Positions 8,565 to 18,460 of a stretch of DNA of 64,000 bases are shown in pieces. Position 1 is the first letter of the stretch. Each line of letters begins with the position of its first letter. The notes beneath the pieces are model-generated. The model made no database searches and was not told the DNA's origin. It worked only from the letters and a program-made list of their open reading frames with translations. The stretch is from an uncultured bacterium. GTDB lineage: Bacteria > Bacillota > Clostridia > Oscillospirales > Oscillospiraceae. Both the position numbers and the translations under genes were made by a program. The stretch lies in assembly GCA_947643715.1 (NCBI GenBank), contig CANRXB010000010.1:1-64000 (forward strand). Reading direction: 5' to 3'.

Positions 8565-11500
8565 ATGACCGGCAGTATGCCAACCTTTCAGCAGACCTTT
8601 GCCACATGCGGCCTCCCGAAAGAAATCTTGGCTGTTTTGGGGGAGTATCCTGTCCGTGTTCGGGTACTGCGTGCACAGCGGGCCATGGAAGTGACCGCCA
8701 TGGGAACAGGGGTCCCCCAGGAGCTCTTGGTACAAGCGGCTGATGGATTGAAGCAAGCGTTTCGGCTCAATTCGGCCGCAGTGGTGGTGGAGCTGCCTCA
8801 TGACGATCTTGGTCAAGCTGCGCCGGCCCAACCAACAGATATTCCAGATGGACGGCCCTTGGCAGAAAGGAAGGCTGCGGAGAATGGTGTCCAGGTGCTT
8901 GATCCGGTACGTTCTTCTGGCGAAGCGTCTTTGCCGGAACAGGGAGCAGAGCGTCCGCTGGACGGACCACCCGCTGGATCGAAGGAGCCGATGGACTTAG
9001 AAGCCCAAATGAAGGCTATGCGCCATAAATTGCTTCGGTCGGATGTCCTTGCCTCTGGCCATGGGAAAAAGCGAGTGAAGCAGATCTATGGCAAGATCAG
9101 CGGAAAGAAGAGACCTGTCCCCATGCGGGAACTGGTGTTGGACATGGGCAGCGTATTGGTGGAGGGAGAGGTGTTCAATACCGAGCATCGTGAATTGCCT
9201 CGACGCAAAGCCTGGGTGGTGTGCTTTGACATCACGGATCTCACCAGTTCTATCCGAGTGACCAAGTTCATGGAGGGGGATGAAGCCAGACCGATCATCG
9301 ATCAGGTGAAAAAGGGCCAACGGCTCCAAGTCCAAGGACGTCTGACCTTGGGCCGTTTCGATAACAACGATCTGGTATTGGAGCCTTTTGGCATCAACGA
9401 GGTGCCAAGACCGGAGGGACGGAAGGACTCTGCTCCGGAAAAGCGGGTAGAGCTGCATCTACATACCAAAATGTCAACTATGGACGCTTTATGCGACACG
9501 AAAACAGTCGTGAAGCGGGCTATCGAATGGGGCCATCCTGCTATCGCTATCACCGATCATGGGGTGGTCCAATCTTTTCCCGATGCCTATAGCGCCTCGG
9601 GCCGGGGAAAGAAGATCAAGATCCTGTATGGAGTCGAGGCGTATTACCAAAACGATGTGAACGAGCACGTCCCTGTCCATGGGCCGGGGGACATGCCTTT
9701 GGATGGCGAGTTCGTGGCGTTCGATCTGGAGACTACCGGTTTGGATTCCCGCACAGATGCCATCATCGAGATCGGCGCTGTCCGCATACAAGGGGGAGAG
9801 GTGGTCGATAAGTTTGCTACCTTTGCTCAGCCAGGCTGTCCGCTCAGCGCAAAGACCGTGTCACTCACTGGCATCACCGACGAATTGCTGGTGGGGGCTC
9901 CGACACCGGAACAGGCTGTGGACGCCTTTTTGGATTGGGCTGGGGATGCGCCGCTTTGTGCCCATAATGCTGCTTTCGATACTGGCTTCGTTCGTGAGTA
10001 TTGCCGACGGTCAGGCCGGACTTTCGATCCGCTGTATTTCGATACCATGGTATTGGCCCAGTATCTTTGCCCCCGATTGCCGAACCACAAGTTGGACGTG
10101 GTGGCCAATGCCCTGGGCTTGCCCCCATTCCAACACCACCGAGCTTATGATGATGCGGCGATATGCGGCCAGATCCTGGTGGCATTGCTGCCGATGCTCC
10201 AAGAGCAGGGGGTGGACCGAGCGGCCAAGATCAACAGCGCCCTTATAGGCAAGAAGCGGGGAGGACGGGGCAGACGCAACCCACATCATTTGATCCTGCT
10301 GGCAAAAAATCAGATCGGTTTGAGGAATCTCTACAAATTGGTGTCTAAAGCGCATCTGGAGCATTTCAACCGCTTCCCGATCGTGACGAAATCCTTGGTG
10401 GATGAAAACCGAGAAGGACTCATCATCGGCTCTGCCTGTGAGGCGGGAGAGCTGTTCCAGGCGATCGTGAACGGCAGCGAGGATAGGGAACTGGAGCGCA
10501 TCGCGGCTTGGTATGACTATCTGGAGATCCAACCGTTGGCGAACAATGCTTATATGCTCACGCCAAATAAAGAAGGCCGGCGCATCGCTCGGGACATGGA
10601 AGATCTGCGTGCATTCAATCGTCGGGTGGTGGCGTTGGGAGAACGGTTGGGCAAACCGGTATGTGCTACCTGTGACGTACACTTTATCGATCCTGAGGAA
10701 GAGGTCTACCGCCATGTGCTTTTGGCTGCCAGGGAGTTTGAGGACGCAGATAAGCCAAATCCGCTCTATTTCCGTACTACGGATGAGATGCTGGAGGAAT
10801 TCTCCTATCTGGGGGAAGAAACTGCGCATCGGGTGGTGATCGATGGGCCGAAGCTGATCTCCGACTGGTGTGATGATGTGCAGCCATTGCCGGATGGATT
10901 GTTTGCCCCCAAGCTGGAGGATTCCGATCGAGAATTGAACGATCTGGTCTGGGGGAAAGCCCATCGCCTTTACGGAGAGGATCCACCTAAGATCGTAGTG
11001 GACCGGATAAACGCTGAGTTGGTGGATATCATCCGCTGTAAATATGATGTCATTTACATGTCCGCTCAAAAGCTGGTCCAGAACTCGCTGGAGCACGGAT
11101 ATCTGGTGGGTTCCAGAGGGTCGGTAGGGTCGTCGCTCGTGGCATTCATGTCGGGCATCACGGAAGTCAACTCGCTGCCGGCTCATTACCGCTGCCCTAA
11201 CTGCAAGCATGCGGATTTCGACTATGCTCAAGATCCCAGTCACCCTTATGGCTGCGGGGCGGACATGCCGGACATGAAGTGCCCTGTCTGCGGCGCGGAT
11301 TATGAGAAAGACGGGTTCAATATCCCCTTTGAGACGTTCCTGGGCTTTGGTGGGGACAAGGTGCCCGATATCGACTTGAACTTTTCCGGCGAATATCAAT
11401 CCAGCGCTCACAGATATACCTTTGAGCTGTTCGGGAAAGACCATGTGTTCCGGGCGGGCACCATCGGCACTGTGGCGGAAAAGACTGCCATTGGTTACGC

Positions 11501-12815
11501 AAAGAAATATCTCGAAAATGTAGGACGCCTGGACGCGCCCTTCGCTGAGGTGCTTCGGTTGGCCAAGGGGTGTGAAGGTGTGAAACGCACCACCGGGCAG
11601 CATCCTGGCGGCATGGTGGTCATCCCGCAGGACAAAGAGATCTACGATTTTTGTCCTGCCCAACACCCTGCGGATGACAAGGAATCGGATATCATCACCA
11701 CACATTTTGAATATCATTCCATGGAATCGAATCTGCTGAAGCTGGATATGCTGGGGCACGACGATCCGTCTATGATCCGGATGCTGGAGGACCTCACCGG
11801 AGTGAACGCTCAGAGGATACCGTTGGATGATCCGGATACCATGAGTCTATTCACCGCATCAGAGCGATTGGGCTTTGCTGACGATCCTGTCATGGGACCC
11901 ACAGGGGCGGTGGCCATCCCTGAGTTCGGCACCTCCTTCGCACGTGGGATGCTGATCGATACCCAACCGTCGGACTTCAACACCCTGATCCGGCTTTCCG
12001 GCTTTTCCCATGGTACTAATGTGTGGTTGGGCAACGCACGAGATCTGATCGTCAGCGGCACTGCCTCGGTTTTGGAGTGTGTTGGCTGCCGAGACGACAT
12101 CATGCTCTTTCTCATCTCAAAGGGGTTCAAGGACACGAGGGCGTTCAAGATCATGGAAGCAGTACGCAAAGGGCGTGGGTTGCCTGATGGAGCAGAGGAC
12201 GAGATGAAGGAACATGATGTGCCTGAGTGGTATATCGAGTCCTGCAAAAAGATCGAGTATCTGTTTCCCAAGGCCCACGCAGTGGCTTACGTGATGATGG
12301 CCTTCCGTATCGCTTGGTTCAAGGTCCATGAACCACTGGCGTTCTATGCCGCCTACTTTTCGATCCGGGCAAAAGCTTTCGACGAGAAATTCATGTGCCG
12401 GGGGATGGATGTGGTGAAGCGTAAGATGGCGGAGATCAACGCCAAAAAGAACGCGAAGGAGAAAAAAGACCGTCCGTCTGCGGTAGAAGAGGATATGCTC
12501 ACCACACTGGAGGTGTGTTACGAGTTCTATCTCAGAGGTTTCAACTTTACCCGAATGGATATATGCCGGTCTCACGCTGTCAATTTTTTGGTGGACAAGG
12601 ATAAAAAAGCGCTCATCCCGCCGTTTACCTCGGTAGCTGGGCTGGGAGAGACCGTGGGTTGGGACATCATGGACAAGCGGCAGGGAAAAGATTTTCTATC
12701 TATCGAAGAGTTCTCTTTGGCTTGCACCAAGGTCTCATCTACCCATTTAGACCAGCTCAAAGAGGCAGGCGCCTTTGGTGACCTGCCGGACAGCAGCCAG
12801 TTCAGCTTGTTTTAG
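8565..12815 (+). CDS. polC: DNA polymerase III PolC-type alpha subunit
   Basis: Main replicative polymerase of low-GC Firmicutes with built-in 3'-5' proofreading. The 1,416-residue protein shows, in order, an N-terminal domain, an OB-fold region (about 190-290), a PHP domain opening with ELHLHTKMS near 295, the inserted DnaQ-like exonuclease with FDLETTGLDSRTDAIIEIGA near 384, a rest of PHP/palm region, a zinc-binding stretch with CPNC and CPVC (876-910), and the catalytic PDIDLNFSGEYQ near 933. The last residues SQFSLF match a beta-clamp-binding motif. AAGGAG is placed correctly for the ATG. proS, often between rseP/ispG and polC, is absent. Confidence 0.97.
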   Translation: MTGSMPTFQQTFATCGLPKEILAVLGEYPVRVRVLRAQRAMEVTAMGTGVPQELLVQAADGLKQAFRLNSAAVVVELPHDDLGQAAPAQPTDIPDGRPLAERKAAENGVQVLDPVRSSGEASLPEQGAERPLDGPPAGSKEPMDLEAQMKAMRHKLLRSDVLASGHGKKRVKQIYGKISGKKRPVPMRELVLDMGSVLVEGEVFNTEHRELPRRKAWVVCFDITDLTSSIRVTKFMEGDEARPIIDQVKKGQRLQVQGRLTLGRFDNNDLVLEPFGINEVPRPEGRKDSAPEKRVELHLHTKMSTMDALCDTKTVVKRAIEWGHPAIAITDHGVVQSFPDAYSASGRGKKIKILYGVEAYYQNDVNEHVPVHGPGDMPLDGEFVAFDLETTGLDSRTDAIIEIGAVRIQGGEVVDKFATFAQPGCPLSAKTVSLTGITDELLVGAPTPEQAVDAFLDWAGDAPLCAHNAAFDTGFVREYCRRSGRTFDPLYFDTMVLAQYLCPRLPNHKLDVVANALGLPPFQHHRAYDDAAICGQILVALLPMLQEQGVDRAAKINSALIGKKRGGRGRRNPHHLILLAKNQIGLRNLYKLVSKAHLEHFNRFPIVTKSLVDENREGLIIGSACEAGELFQAIVNGSEDRELERIAAWYDYLEIQPLANNAYMLTPNKEGRRIARDMEDLRAFNRRVVALGERLGKPVCATCDVHFIDPEEEVYRHVLLAAREFEDADKPNPLYFRTTDEMLEEFSYLGEETAHRVVIDGPKLISDWCDDVQPLPDGLFAPKLEDSDRELNDLVWGKAHRLYGEDPPKIVVDRINAELVDIIRCKYDVIYMSAQKLVQNSLEHGYLVGSRGSVGSSLVAFMSGITEVNSLPAHYRCPNCKHADFDYAQDPSHPYGCGADMPDMKCPVCGADYEKDGFNIPFETFLGFGGDKVPDIDLNFSGEYQSSAHRYTFELFGKDHVFRAGTIGTVAEKTAIGYAKKYLENVGRLDAPFAEVLRLAKGCEGVKRTTGQHPGGMVVIPQDKEIYDFCPAQHPADDKESDIITTHFEYHSMESNLLKLDMLGHDDPSMIRMLEDLTGVNAQRIPLDDPDTMSLFTASERLGFADDPVMGPTGAVAIPEFGTSFARGMLIDTQPSDFNTLIRLSGFSHGTNVWLGNARDLIVSGTASVLECVGCRDDIMLFLISKGFKDTRAFKIMEAVRKGRGLPDGAEDEMKEHDVPEWYIESCKKIEYLFPKAHAVAYVMMAFRIAWFKVHEPLAFYAAYFSIRAKAFDEKFMCRGMDVVKRKMAEINAKKNAKEKKDRPSAVEEDMLTTLEVCYEFYLRGFNFTRMDICRSHAVNFLVDKDKKALIPPFTSVAGLGETVGWDIMDKRQGKDFLSIEEFSLACTKVSSTHLDQLKEAGAFGDLPDSSQFSLF

Positions 12816-12884
12816 CTGAGATCTGTGGAGAGTACGTGATGTGTTTGGAGTGGCGTAGGTGAGGACAGTTCGGCAAAGTGATCG

Positions 12885-12913
12885 TTGACAGGTGGATGGA
12901 GATGTGGTATCAT
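12885..12913 (+). promoter_or_regulatory. Promoter of histidine operon
   Basis: Consensus TTGACA (12885-12890), 17-base spacer, TATCAT (12908-12913), preceded by TGG as an extended -10. The expected 5' leader is only about 35 bases before the hisZ start, so there is no room for a T-box or peptide attenuator. Regulation by histidine, if any, must act otherwise, for example by HisG feedback. Confidence 0.75.
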
Positions 12914-12953
12914 TCATTGCATTAGCGAGCTAAAGAATTTGGAGGCTATCCCA

Positions 12954-14120
12954 ATGGACATCCACATCAATACTCCTGAAGGAACGCGGGATCGATTGTT
13001 TTCCGAGTGTCTGGAACGCCGCCAGGTGCAGTCTGCTTTGGTAGAGTTGTTCTGCCGCCGTGGCTATACCGAGGTCATCACGCCAGAGGTGGAATTCTAC
13101 GACCTGTTCGTCCAGTCCGGCAACCCTATCTCTCAGGAATCCATGTTGAAGATCATCGATCGTTCCGGCAAGATCATGGTCATGCGCCCTGACTGTACAG
13201 CTCCCATCGCTCGTGTCGCAGCTACGAAGCTGAAAGGGCTGGCCTTGCCCCAGCGGCTGTACTACGACCAGACTGTGTTCCGTTCCGGCCAAGCTCACCA
13301 GGGAGGCAGCAGCGAGATCGCCCAGTGCGGCATCGAGATGATCGGGGCAGTCGGGGAAAAAGCCGATCTGGAAATGATTGCTATGGCGGTGGATTCCTTG
13401 CGCTGTTGCGGCCTGCAGCAGTTCCACATAGAATTGGGCCATGTAGGGTTCTATCGGACATTGGCCGGACGGGTGAACATGCCCCAGGACGAACTGGAAC
13501 GGCTGCGTGGAGCGATCGAAAGCAAGAACTTTGCGTTACTCAACGATCTTTTGGAGCCTTACCGGGGCGAAAGCGTCTATGCTGCTTTGCGCCGGCTGCC
13601 ATATCTGTTCGGTGGGGCGGAGGTGCTGGACGAGGCCCAAGCGTTGGCGGGCCCTTGTGAAAGTTTGGAACACCTCCGACGGTCATATGAGGAGCTGTCC
13701 GCTGCTGGATATGGTGGATGTGTACAGTTCGATCTAGGGATGGTCCATCAATTGGATTATTACACCGGCATGGTGTTCCGTGGCTATGCAGAGGGGGCAG
13801 GAGCCCCAGTGTTGTCTGGTGGACGGTATGACGGCCTGATGGAACAGTTTGGCCGAAAGGCGGAGGCGATCGGCTTTGCGGTGGATGTGGACGCAGTGGG
13901 CGCCTGTCTCCCGGTAGAGGTCCCCAAACTGGAGACGATTATACACTATGGGCCTGGTCTGCTGTCTCGAGCGTTGGCTGTGGTGGACAGCAGTCCAGCG
14001 GGGAGCTGCGAACTGTCTCCCTGCCGCACCTTGGACAGTACGATGAACTTGGCCAGAGAAAAGGGCGCTATTCGTGTGCTGCTGCTGGACAGTGAGGGAG
14101 AGAGGTGGCTGACGGTATGA
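12954..14120 (+). CDS. hisZ: ATP phosphoribosyltransferase regulatory subunit HisZ
   Basis: Histidyl-tRNA-synthetase-like subunit required by short-form HisG for activity and feedback inhibition by histidine. The 388-residue protein has class II aaRS core motifs (MRPDCTAPIAR, YYDQTVFR) and a HisRS-like YYTGMVFRGY near the C-terminal third, but lacks the anticodon-binding domain of a true HisRS. GGAGG at 12941 is 8 bases from the ATG. First gene of the operon, overlapping hisG by 4 bases (ATGA). Confidence 0.93.
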   Translation: MDIHINTPEGTRDRLFSECLERRQVQSALVELFCRRGYTEVITPEVEFYDLFVQSGNPISQESMLKIIDRSGKIMVMRPDCTAPIARVAATKLKGLALPQRLYYDQTVFRSGQAHQGGSSEIAQCGIEMIGAVGEKADLEMIAMAVDSLRCCGLQQFHIELGHVGFYRTLAGRVNMPQDELERLRGAIESKNFALLNDLLEPYRGESVYAALRRLPYLFGGAEVLDEAQALAGPCESLEHLRRSYEELSAAGYGGCVQFDLGMVHQLDYYTGMVFRGYAEGAGAPVLSGGRYDGLMEQFGRKAEAIGFAVDVDAVGACLPVEVPKLETIIHYGPGLLSRALAVVDSSPAGSCELSPCRTLDSTMNLAREKGAIRVLLLDSEGERWLTV

Positions 14121-14758
14121 GTGAACGGCTGAGGATCGCGCTGACGAAAGGGCGTTTGCAAGATCGATCGGTGGAGCTCTTCGAGGCGATGGGGCTTGAC
14201 TGCGCTCCGGTCCGAGATCCCGGGCGGCGTCTCATCCATACCTTGCCCAACTATCCCTTGGATGTAGTGCTGGCCAAAGCGCCTGACGTCATCACTTACG
14301 TGGAGCATGGCGTATGCGATATGGGCGTAGTGGGAAAGGACACGATCTTGGAAAAGGGCGGCTCTTTTTATGAGGTGATGGACCTGGGGTTTGGGCAATG
14401 CAGGTTCGCCTTGGCGGTAAAAAAGGGAAGCGGCTTTTATGATACTTACAAGACGCGACGTATCGCATCAAAATATCCTAATGTCACCCGGTCCTTTTTT
14501 GAGCGCAAAGGATTGGATGTGGATATCATAAAGATCGAAGGCAGTGTGGAGCTCGCCCCTATCCTGGATCTGGCTGATGGTATCGTGGATATCGTGGAGA
14601 CAGGGGCCACCCTTCGGGAGAACGGCTTAGAGCCCATCGAGGACGTGGCTCAGGTCTCGGCGCGGCTCATCATCAACACCGCGTCCATGAAGCTGTGTAA
14701 AAACGAAATCGCAGACTTTTTGTCCCGTGTGGAACGGGAATTGGGGGGGCAGACATGA
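14117..14758 (+). CDS. hisG: ATP phosphoribosyltransferase, short form
   Basis: First committed step of histidine synthesis, joining PRPP and ATP to PR-ATP. The 213-residue length and lack of the C-terminal ACT-like domain define the short, HisZ-dependent form, consistent with hisZ upstream. Motifs: RIALTKGRL at the N-terminus, DMGVVGKDTI, and the PRPP-binding DIVETGATLRENGL. A GTG at 14105 is in frame, but the ATG overlapping the hisZ stop has the better ribosome-site spacing. Confidence 0.95.
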   Translation: MSERLRIALTKGRLQDRSVELFEAMGLDCAPVRDPGRRLIHTLPNYPLDVVLAKAPDVITYVEHGVCDMGVVGKDTILEKGGSFYEVMDLGFGQCRFALAVKKGSGFYDTYKTRRIASKYPNVTRSFFERKGLDVDIIKIEGSVELAPILDLADGIVDIVETGATLRENGLEPIEDVAQVSARLIINTASMKLCKNEIADFLSRVERELGGQT

Positions 14759-16029
14759 TCACGATCGTCAAGGCGGATGGTGTGGCGGAACGCCGTCAGT
14801 TGGACGCTATGCGTTCGCGTGCGGCGGAGAAAAATGCCGATATCGAGCTGATCGTTAAAGATATCATGGAGGCTGTGCAGTGTGAGGGGTTGCCGGCAGT
14901 GGAGCGATATTCACTGCGATTCGATGGTCAAGCGCCCTATGAACTGTCAAACCAGCGGTTGGAGCAAGCGTATAGGGCTTGTCCATCGGAATTGATCACA
15001 GCCCTCGAACATGCCGCACGCAATATCCGAGACTATAACGAAAAGTTGCTGCCCAAAACACAGGAATGGATCTCTCCCGATGGGGGCCGGGTGGGCCGCA
15101 TCGTTCGGGGTCTGAGCCGGGTGGGCATCTATGTCCCCGGCGGTACGGCTGCTTATCCCAGTTCAGTCCTGATGAATGCCATCCCCGCTAAAGTAGCAGG
15201 AGTGGAAGAGGTAGTCATGGTCACACCGCCGACCGAAAACCTCAGCGATGGGGTGTTGGCCGCAGCCAAGATCGCTGGTGTGGACCGGGTCATCGCGGTA
15301 GGCGGGGCCCAAGCGGTGGCCGCCATGACGTTCGGCGCGGGGTTCATCCCCAGAGTAGACAAGCTCGTAGGGCCAGGGAACGCATATGTAGCTGCCGCGA
15401 AACGATCGGCCTATGGCAGATTGGACATCGACATGGTGGCAGGGCCCTCCGAGGTGTTGATCGTCGCCGATAGCACGGCTGACCCGGAGTTCGTAGCTGC
15501 GGACATGCTCAGTCAAGCCGAGCATGACAGGTTGGCTTCCGCCGTCTTGCTCACTGATTCCATGACCTTGGCTCAAGCTACAGGGAAAGAGATCGTTCGT
15601 CAAACCGGGTATCTCAGCCGTTCGGATATCATGGAAGCATCCTTGAGAGACTTTGGCTGCGTCATCGTGTGCGATGACCTGACTCGATGTGTAGAACTGG
15701 TCAATGAGATCGCACCAGAACACCTTGAGATCATGACGAGAGCCCCAAGAGAACTTTTACCCGCAGTGAAGAACGCAGGAGCAGTGTTCTTAGGCGCATA
15801 CACGCCGGAACCCCTTGGGGATTATCTGGCCGGGCCGGACCACGTGCTGCCGACCAGCGGGACCGCTCGATTTTTCTCTCCCCTCAGTGTGGACAGTTTC
15901 CTGAAGACCATGAGTGTGCTAGAATTCGACCGGGCCGCCTTGGATCCCATCTCACAGGAGATCGTCACGTTGGCCGAGGCGGAAACGCTCACAGCTCATG
16001 CCAACTCCATTCGGGTACGATCGAAATGA
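14755..16029 (+). CDS. hisD: Histidinol dehydrogenase
   Basis: Zn-dependent NAD enzyme performing the last two oxidations from histidinol to histidine. The 424 residues include VPGGTAAYPSSVLMNAIPA, VGPGNAYVAAAKR, AGPSEVLIVAD, the zinc/active-site SQAEHD, and EHLEIM. Start codon overlaps the hisG stop by 4 bases (ATGA) and is preceded by a G-rich ribosome site. Length is normal. Confidence 0.97.
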   Translation: MITIVKADGVAERRQLDAMRSRAAEKNADIELIVKDIMEAVQCEGLPAVERYSLRFDGQAPYELSNQRLEQAYRACPSELITALEHAARNIRDYNEKLLPKTQEWISPDGGRVGRIVRGLSRVGIYVPGGTAAYPSSVLMNAIPAKVAGVEEVVMVTPPTENLSDGVLAAAKIAGVDRVIAVGGAQAVAAMTFGAGFIPRVDKLVGPGNAYVAAAKRSAYGRLDIDMVAGPSEVLIVADSTADPEFVAADMLSQAEHDRLASAVLLTDSMTLAQATGKEIVRQTGYLSRSDIMEASLRDFGCVIVCDDLTRCVELVNEIAPEHLEIMTRAPRELLPAVKNAGAVFLGAYTPEPLGDYLAGPDHVLPTSGTARFFSPLSVDSFLKTMSVLEFDRAALDPISQEIVTLAEAETLTAHANSIRVRSK

Positions 16030-16048
16030 ATGAAGGGAGGATGCCTCC

Positions 16049-16624
16049 ATGCGTCAAGCAGCTATCCAGCGCACGACAAAAGAAACGGATATCAGCCTGT
16101 CCCTTTGCCTGGATGGGGGAGAGGTGAGCGTGTCCACCGGCATCGGTTTTTTTGACCATATGCTCACTGCGTTGGCTTTTTATGCGGGTTTTGGTCTGGA
16201 GCTATCCGCTCTGGGCGATCTGCATGTCGATGGTCATCACACGGTGGAGGATGTGGGCATCGTGTTGGGTCAAGCGTTCAAAGAAGCTCTGGGGGACAAG
16301 ATCGGCATCCGACGATATGGGACTTCTTTCGTCCCGATGGACGAGGCGCTATGCAGAACGGTGTTGGATTGCTCGAATCGGCCGTTTTTGGTCTTTGATG
16401 TGCCTGTGCCTCAACCCATGATAGGGGACTATGACAGTTGTCTCACCGTGGAGTTCATGCGGGCATTTGCCACAAATGGCGGGGTGACGTTACACCAAAA
16501 ATGCGAATATGGCGGCAATGCCCATCACATCACAGAGGCGTTGTTCAAATCTTTAGGTATGGCGCTCAAGGAAGCTGTGCGGATCGAAGGGGACGGTGTC
16601 GTCTCCACAAAAGGAGCGCTTTGA
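16049..16624 (+). CDS. hisB: Imidazoleglycerol-phosphate dehydratase
   Basis: Dehydrates imidazole-glycerol phosphate to imidazole-acetol phosphate using two Mn ions. The 191-residue protein is the monofunctional form: no HAD phosphatase domain as in enterobacterial HisB. Metal-binding motifs GFFDHML, DGHHTVEDVGI, and the repeated C-terminal CEYGGNAHHITEALFK are intact. Because the phosphatase half is missing and no hisK/hisN-like gene is in the operon, histidinol phosphate must be hydrolysed by a product encoded elsewhere. Confidence 0.96.
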   Translation: MRQAAIQRTTKETDISLSLCLDGGEVSVSTGIGFFDHMLTALAFYAGFGLELSALGDLHVDGHHTVEDVGIVLGQAFKEALGDKIGIRRYGTSFVPMDEALCRTVLDCSNRPFLVFDVPVPQPMIGDYDSCLTVEFMRAFATNGGVTLHQKCEYGGNAHHITEALFKSLGMALKEAVRIEGDGVVSTKGAL

Positions 16625-17232
16625 TGAGATATACAGCTATCATAGACTATGGTGTAGGCAACTTGAAAAGTGTGGCCAACGCTATGACGTATATCGGGCA
16701 TGAGACCAAGATCGCCAATGTCCCTGAGGTGTTGGAACAGGCAAATGCCATCATCCTTCCAGGCGTAGGGGCATTCCCTGATGCAGCCGCCAAGCTGAGG
16801 GAGATGGGGATGGAAAAGGCACTTTTAGCTCAAGTAGGCCGCAAGCCGATCTTGGGCATATGCCTGGGGATGCAGTTGCTCTTCGACTGTGGAGAAGAGG
16901 GGCATTTCTGTAAGGGACTTGGACTTGTCAGCGGGTGTGTAAAGCGCATCTCGACTGATTTGAAGCTGCCCCATATCGGCTGGAACGGTCTGGAACTCCA
17001 AAATGGCTCCCCACTGTTTCGAGGGCTGGACGATGGGGTCTATGTATATTTCGTCCACTCCTTTTCCGGTCGAGCCGATCGTGAGGAGGATGTGATCGCC
17101 CGCACCTCATATGGAACTTCGATCATTGCCGCAGTAGCCCACGATGGTGTGTACGGATGCCAATTCCACCCGGAAAAAAGTGGAGAAGTGGGGCTGCAGA
17201 TCCTAAAGAATTTTGGAGAACTGACACGATGA
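16624..17232 (+). CDS. hisH: Imidazole glycerol phosphate synthase, glutamine amidotransferase subunit
   Basis: Class I glutaminase that feeds ammonia to HisF. Catalytic triad visible: Cys80 in LGICLGMQLLF, and His182 and Glu184 in CQFHPEKSGEVG. The N-terminal DYGVGNLKSV and the oxyanion region PGVGAF are also present. The ATG overlaps the hisB stop (TGATG), with AAGGAG just upstream; 202 residues. A longer frame from 16438 is an extension into hisB. Confidence 0.96.
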   Translation: MRYTAIIDYGVGNLKSVANAMTYIGHETKIANVPEVLEQANAIILPGVGAFPDAAAKLREMGMEKALLAQVGRKPILGICLGMQLLFDCGEEGHFCKGLGLVSGCVKRISTDLKLPHIGWNGLELQNGSPLFRGLDDGVYVYFVHSFSGRADREEDVIARTSYGTSIIAAVAHDGVYGCQFHPEKSGEVGLQILKNFGELTR

Positions 17233-17954
17233 TCTTATTACCAGCTATCGATTTGAAAGACGGGCGGTGCGTCCGCCTGAAAAAAGGAAACTTCGACACG
17301 GCCAGTCAAGTGGCAGAACGTGCTATGGATGTCGCGAGGGCTTTTGCTGACGCCGGCGCCAGATGGGTCCATATGGTCGATCTGGATGGCGCTCGAGACG
17401 GTGTGCGGGTCAATTCCCCTCATATCGGCGAAGTGATCCAGCGATCCGCTCTGTCTGTCGAGTTGGGTGGTGGGATCAAAACAAAGGACGATGTGGACAC
17501 GGTAGCCGAGACAGGTGTTGCCAGGCTGGTCATCGGTTCTGCAGCCGTCACTGCCCCTGAAGTGGTGAGTCATGCTTTGGCCCGGTACGGAAGAGATCGG
17601 GTGGCAGTGGGAATCGATTGCCTTGACGGTCAGGTCCGTACCAAGGGGTGGGAAGAGGCTGCCGGGCTGAGCGGTCTGGAGCTGGCAAAACAGATGGAAG
17701 CTCTCGGGGTCAAGACTTTGATCTTTACTGATATCGCCACCGATGGGATGCTGTCCGGCCCGAACCTCGATCAGCTTTCCATGCTGCAAGATACAGTGGG
17801 CTGTGATATCATTGCTTCTGGTGGAGTGACCACGCTGGACGATGTGAAGCGTCTGCGGGACATGGGGCTATACGGCGCGATCATCGGAAAAGCATATTAT
17901 GCCGGCACGATCGATCTGGCCGAGGCGATCCGAGAAGCAGGGCCTCAAATATGA
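17229..17954 (+). CDS. hisA: ProFAR isomerase (HisA)
   Basis: TIM-barrel isomerase converting ProFAR to PRFAR. The 241-residue protein begins ILLPAIDLKDGRCVRL with the catalytic Asp in AIDL, has MVDLDGARDG, GGGIKTKDDV, the second catalytic Asp in FTDIATDGMLSGPN, and the phosphate-binding ASGGVTTLDDV. The start overlaps the hisH stop (ATGA). The 3' end overlaps the next gene by 4 bases. Confidence 0.96.
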   Translation: MILLPAIDLKDGRCVRLKKGNFDTASQVAERAMDVARAFADAGARWVHMVDLDGARDGVRVNSPHIGEVIQRSALSVELGGGIKTKDDVDTVAETGVARLVIGSAAVTAPEVVSHALARYGRDRVAVGIDCLDGQVRTKGWEEAAGLSGLELAKQMEALGVKTLIFTDIATDGMLSGPNLDQLSMLQDTVGCDIIASGGVTTLDDVKRLRDMGLYGAIIGKAYYAGTIDLAEAIREAGPQI

Positions 17955-18460
17955 AGGTCGCAGTGATCGGATACAGCGGTGCGGGAAAGTCTACCGTTGC
18001 CCGGGCCTTGGGAAAGCAATATCAGTGTCCGGTCCTCCATATGGATCGAGTCCACCATGCCCCTGGTTGGCAGGTCCGGGATAGGGGGGAGGCTCATCGG
18101 ATCGTGCAGGAGTTCATGGAACAGCCTTCATGGATCATTGACGGGAATTACACAAAATTCGACTATGGACGCAGGATGGCAGAAGCGGATAAGATCGTTT
18201 TTCTCGACCTGCCAAGGCACATCTGCTTTTATCGGGCGGTAAAGCGTTTCGTCCACTATCGGGGACGGACCAGAGAGGACATGGCAGAAGGCTGTACAGA
18301 AAAGATGGATCTGGAATTCATTTGGTGGCTATTGTGGAAGGGACGCGGTAGTCAAAAGCGGAAATGGTTCGAAGCTGGTTTGGGTAAATATTCTGAAAAG
18401 ATGATTATCCTGAAGAGCCAAAAGGAGATCGACCGATATTTGGAGGGACTTTCATGTTAG
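17951..18460 (+). CDS. P-loop kinase-like protein (FlaR/topology-modulation family)
   Basis: A 169-residue P-loop NTPase with Walker [10 protein letters not shown] at residues 7-15, then LHMDRVHH, the conserved [20 protein letters not shown] segment and FLDLPRH. These features match proteins annotated as adenylate-kinase-related or DNA topology modulation protein FlaR. True substrates in this family are poorly defined. It is inserted between hisA and hisF, overlapping hisA by 4 bases and hisF by 7, so it is translationally coupled within the histidine operon. It does not resemble a histidinol-phosphatase or HisC. A role in histidine synthesis is not shown by sequence. Confidence 0.8.
   Translation: MKVAVIGYSGAGKSTVARALGKQYQCPVLHMDRVHHAPGWQVRDRGEAHRIVQEFMEQPSWIIDGNYTKFDYGRRMAEADKIVFLDLPRHICFYRAVKRFVHYRGRTREDMAEGCTEKMDLEFIWWLLWKGRGSQKRKWFEAGLGKYSEKMIILKSQKEIDRYLEGLSC

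Noticed and set aside
10011-11759. 582-codon antisense open frame within polC
   Set aside because: It lies wholly opposite conserved polymerase sequence, has no ribosome site and no family-like residues; it is a by-product of the GC-rich codon use of polC.
12914-12953. T-box or peptide attenuator before hisZ
   Set aside because: The interval between the -10 and the ribosome site is about 30 bases and contains only a very short TTAGC-GCTAA repeat, too small for either.
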